Below, piece by piece: positions 32,045 to 33,130 of a stretch of 33,130 nucleotides of DNA; position 1 is the first letter of the stretch, and each line of letters opens with the position of its first letter. Below the pieces are notes generated by a model that had not been told where the DNA came from, made no database searches, and saw only the letters and a list, made by a program, of their open reading frames with translations. A program made the translations under genes and the position numbers. The DNA is taken from positions 1 through 33,130 of the forward strand of contig JAHJHP010000077.1 in NCBI GenBank assembly GCA_018823705.1, written 5' to 3'. This stretch comes from Candidatus Omnitrophota bacterium (GTDB taxonomy: Bacteria; Omnitrophota; Gorgyraeia; 2-01-FULL-45-10).

Positions 32045-32239
32045 TTGGCTAGAGATAACTATTCATATCAAAGGTATCAGAGGGATCTGGCAAAGAAGAA
32101 GAAGAAGGAAGAGAAGATGCTGCGTAAACTGAATAAGAAGAAGGAACAGGATTCTCAGTCCGCGGGAGAGACCCCGAATCAGGATGGCGGCGTTAAAATG
32201 CCCGATTCTGCCGTAACGCCGGATAACGAAAACCTGTAA
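32045..32239 (+). CDS. Small lysine-rich protein of unknown function
   Basis: 64 residues. MARDNYSYQRYQRDLAKKKK is followed by more Lys/Glu to about residue 36 (helical, highly basic), then an acidic, disordered-looking tail. Similar MARDNxxYxKRQ-type basic proteins are widespread in diverse bacteria without a known role, in my recollection. The start is TTG 32045, 4 bases after GGGAGGG. It lies 8 bp before the membrane-protein gene and may share its transcript. RNA or ribosome binding is a guess from charge only. Confidence 0.75.
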   Translation: MARDNYSYQRYQRDLAKKKKKEEKMLRKLNKKKEQDSQSAGETPNQDGGVKMPDSAVTPDNENL

Positions 32240-32247
32240 GAGGGGAA

Positions 32248-32892
32248 ATGGCCTTTATGGGCAGCAATTGGAGTGATCTTAGGAAGCAGGTTCCATGGAA
32301 AGCCATGATTTTCGGATTTTTGATACCGAAAGGTATATTATTTTTAGGCGTAAGCCTGAATATGTTGTTTACGGGCGCGATATTGGCGACCTTATGGTGC
32401 CTGGCTGTATCCGCGGTAGCATATATGAAGGAACGTAAGCTCAATATATTCGCGCTCTTTGCGTTGGCGATGATCTTCCTGCGGGTGGTCGTCATTCTGG
32501 CGAGTAAGAGTCCGGCGCTCTACCTCCTTGCACAGGCCCTGGACAGCGCATTATATGGCCTGATATTCCTCGCGTCTCTATTATTTCCGCGTTCTATTAT
32601 ACAGTTATTAGCGGAGGCATCCGGCGCGATCATCCCGGAAGCGATCCGTAAGAGCCCTTATTATGAAAAGGCCTGGCGTATCGTCACTGGCGTTTGGGCC
32701 GGCACGTTCATCTTTCTGGCGGTGATATTGGCTGCATTGAAGATGAGCAGCTTGAAGTCGGTGGTTGTAGTCGATATGCTGGCATCATGGCCGCTCACAA
32801 TCAGCCTGATAGCATTTACCGTATTGTTTCCCAAGTGGTATTGGAAGAGGACTGTAGCAGTAGCTGACATTCCCGCCTGCACGCAGGAATAA
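32248..32892 (+). CDS. Integral membrane protein, possibly VC0807-like
   Basis: 214 residues with about six hydrophobic segments: near 20-38, 40-58, 70-85, 95-112, 147-165 and 180-196. The sequence resembles the VC0807-type / septation-protein-A-like membrane family of unknown role, but I am not sure of this. The start could be ATG 32248 or ATG 32257; GAGGGG at 32240 is 2 or 11 bases away, respectively. The last residues (AVADIPACTQE) and the stop codon are encoded by the palindromic repeat at 32859-32924, so the original C terminus may have been replaced. Confidence 0.75.
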   Translation: MAFMGSNWSDLRKQVPWKAMIFGFLIPKGILFLGVSLNMLFTGAILATLWCLAVSAVAYMKERKLNIFALFALAMIFLRVVVILASKSPALYLLAQALDSALYGLIFLASLLFPRSIIQLLAEASGAIIPEAIRKSPYYEKAWRIVTGVWAGTFIFLAVILAALKMSSLKSVVVVDMLASWPLTISLIAFTVLFPKWYWKRTVAVADIPACTQE

Positions 32893-32924
32893 AATTGTAG
32901 GCGGGCAGGTAAACGTCAGCTACT
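32859..32924. repeat. Nested palindrome, second copy of a dispersed repeat
   Basis: The outer arms AGTAGCTGAC (32859-32868) and GTCAGCTACT (32915-32924) enclose CCCGCCT (32872-32878) and AGGCGGG (32899-32905). The inner 37 bases from CCGCCTG to GGGCAGG align without gaps to a copy at about 4535-4571, with roughly 27 matches and the same hairpin arms. It covers the end of the membrane-protein gene. Confidence 0.7.
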
Positions 32925-32952
32925 TTGTGGATAACGTCATACAAATTATAAG

Positions 32953-32989
32953 ACGGTCCGGTATCTTTACGATCCGGGCCGTATTTTTT
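32953..32989 (+). terminator. Probable terminator
   Basis: ACGGTCCGG (32953-32961) pairs with CCGGGCCGT (32974-32982), with one central mismatch, followed by ATTTTTT. It follows the membrane-protein gene and the palindrome. Confidence 0.7.
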
Positions 32990-33130
32990 ATATAATGCCA
33001 TCGAGAAGTTAGCTCTCTATTTGTCTAAAACTGTCCAATTCCCCCGACGTGGGCACTAGAGTAGAGACACCCCTACTATAGCGAACCCCCGATGTTTTCG
33101 CGAAGAGCCTAGTATTTCAGCTCGATAACA
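32990..33130. other. Window end without recognisable gene
   Basis: ATGs here run into stops within a few codons on the plus strand, and I see no RNA gene. It may be the upstream region of a gene outside the window. Confidence 0.5.

Overview
The window looks like a chromosomal segment of an uncultured diderm bacterium. I think candidate phylum Omnitrophota (OP3, PVC superphylum) is the best guess, at moderate confidence. The reasons are AUA-rich isoleucine use, an mraZ-to-ftsA division/cell-wall cluster with a MurC-MurB fusion, a MurE of the meso-diaminopimelate type, secreted proteins with Spy/CpxP-like features, and tiny proteins of a zinc-ribbon and lysine-rich kind. No marker gene settles the phylum.

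Layout. 1-4230: the first codons of a divergent gene, then a 1287-residue pyruvate phosphate dikinase with an unexpected signal peptide and long N- and C-terminal extensions, closed by a terminator. 4263-4880: tRNA-Val(CAC), followed by about 490 bp without a gene and packed with palindromes, including a duplicate of the tRNA 3' end. 4886-6476: a zinc-ribbon coiled-coil protein overlapping an RNase HI, then RNase P RNA carrying an unusual hairpin expansion, then a strong terminator.

6567-22922: a tightly packed dcw operon behind a near-consensus promoter with MraZ boxes: mraZ, a 62-residue unknown, rsmH, ftsL-like, ftsI, murE, murF, mraY, murD, ftsW, murG, murC-murB, ddl, ftsQ, ftsA. It makes and flips lipid II precursors and holds the septal synthase FtsW-FtsI. 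It stops at ftsA with no ftsZ, and this FtsA lacks most of subdomain 2B, the part that binds FtsZ in known FtsA proteins. I consider this the most interesting observation in the window.

22933-25449: an alpha/beta hydrolase, then an ECF sigma factor, its zinc-type anti-sigma factor and a Spy/CpxP/CnrX-like periplasmic protein. Two promoters of the same unusual type, with identical spacing, precede the sigma gene and the periplasmic gene, so the cassette seems to be an autoregulated envelope-stress or metal sensor. 25452-27432: a lexA-Y-family polymerase SOS operon whose consensus promoter contains a LexA box in its spacer and whose mRNA would be almost leaderless.

27500-32989: two unknown exported proteins in convergent orientation, a PilZ protein, a minus-strand operon of an alpha/beta hydrolase (paralogue of the first) and an acyl-CoA synthetase, then three small or membrane proteins. 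The last one ends inside a dispersed palindromic repeat also found near the tRNA. Nothing recognisable lies in 32990-33130.
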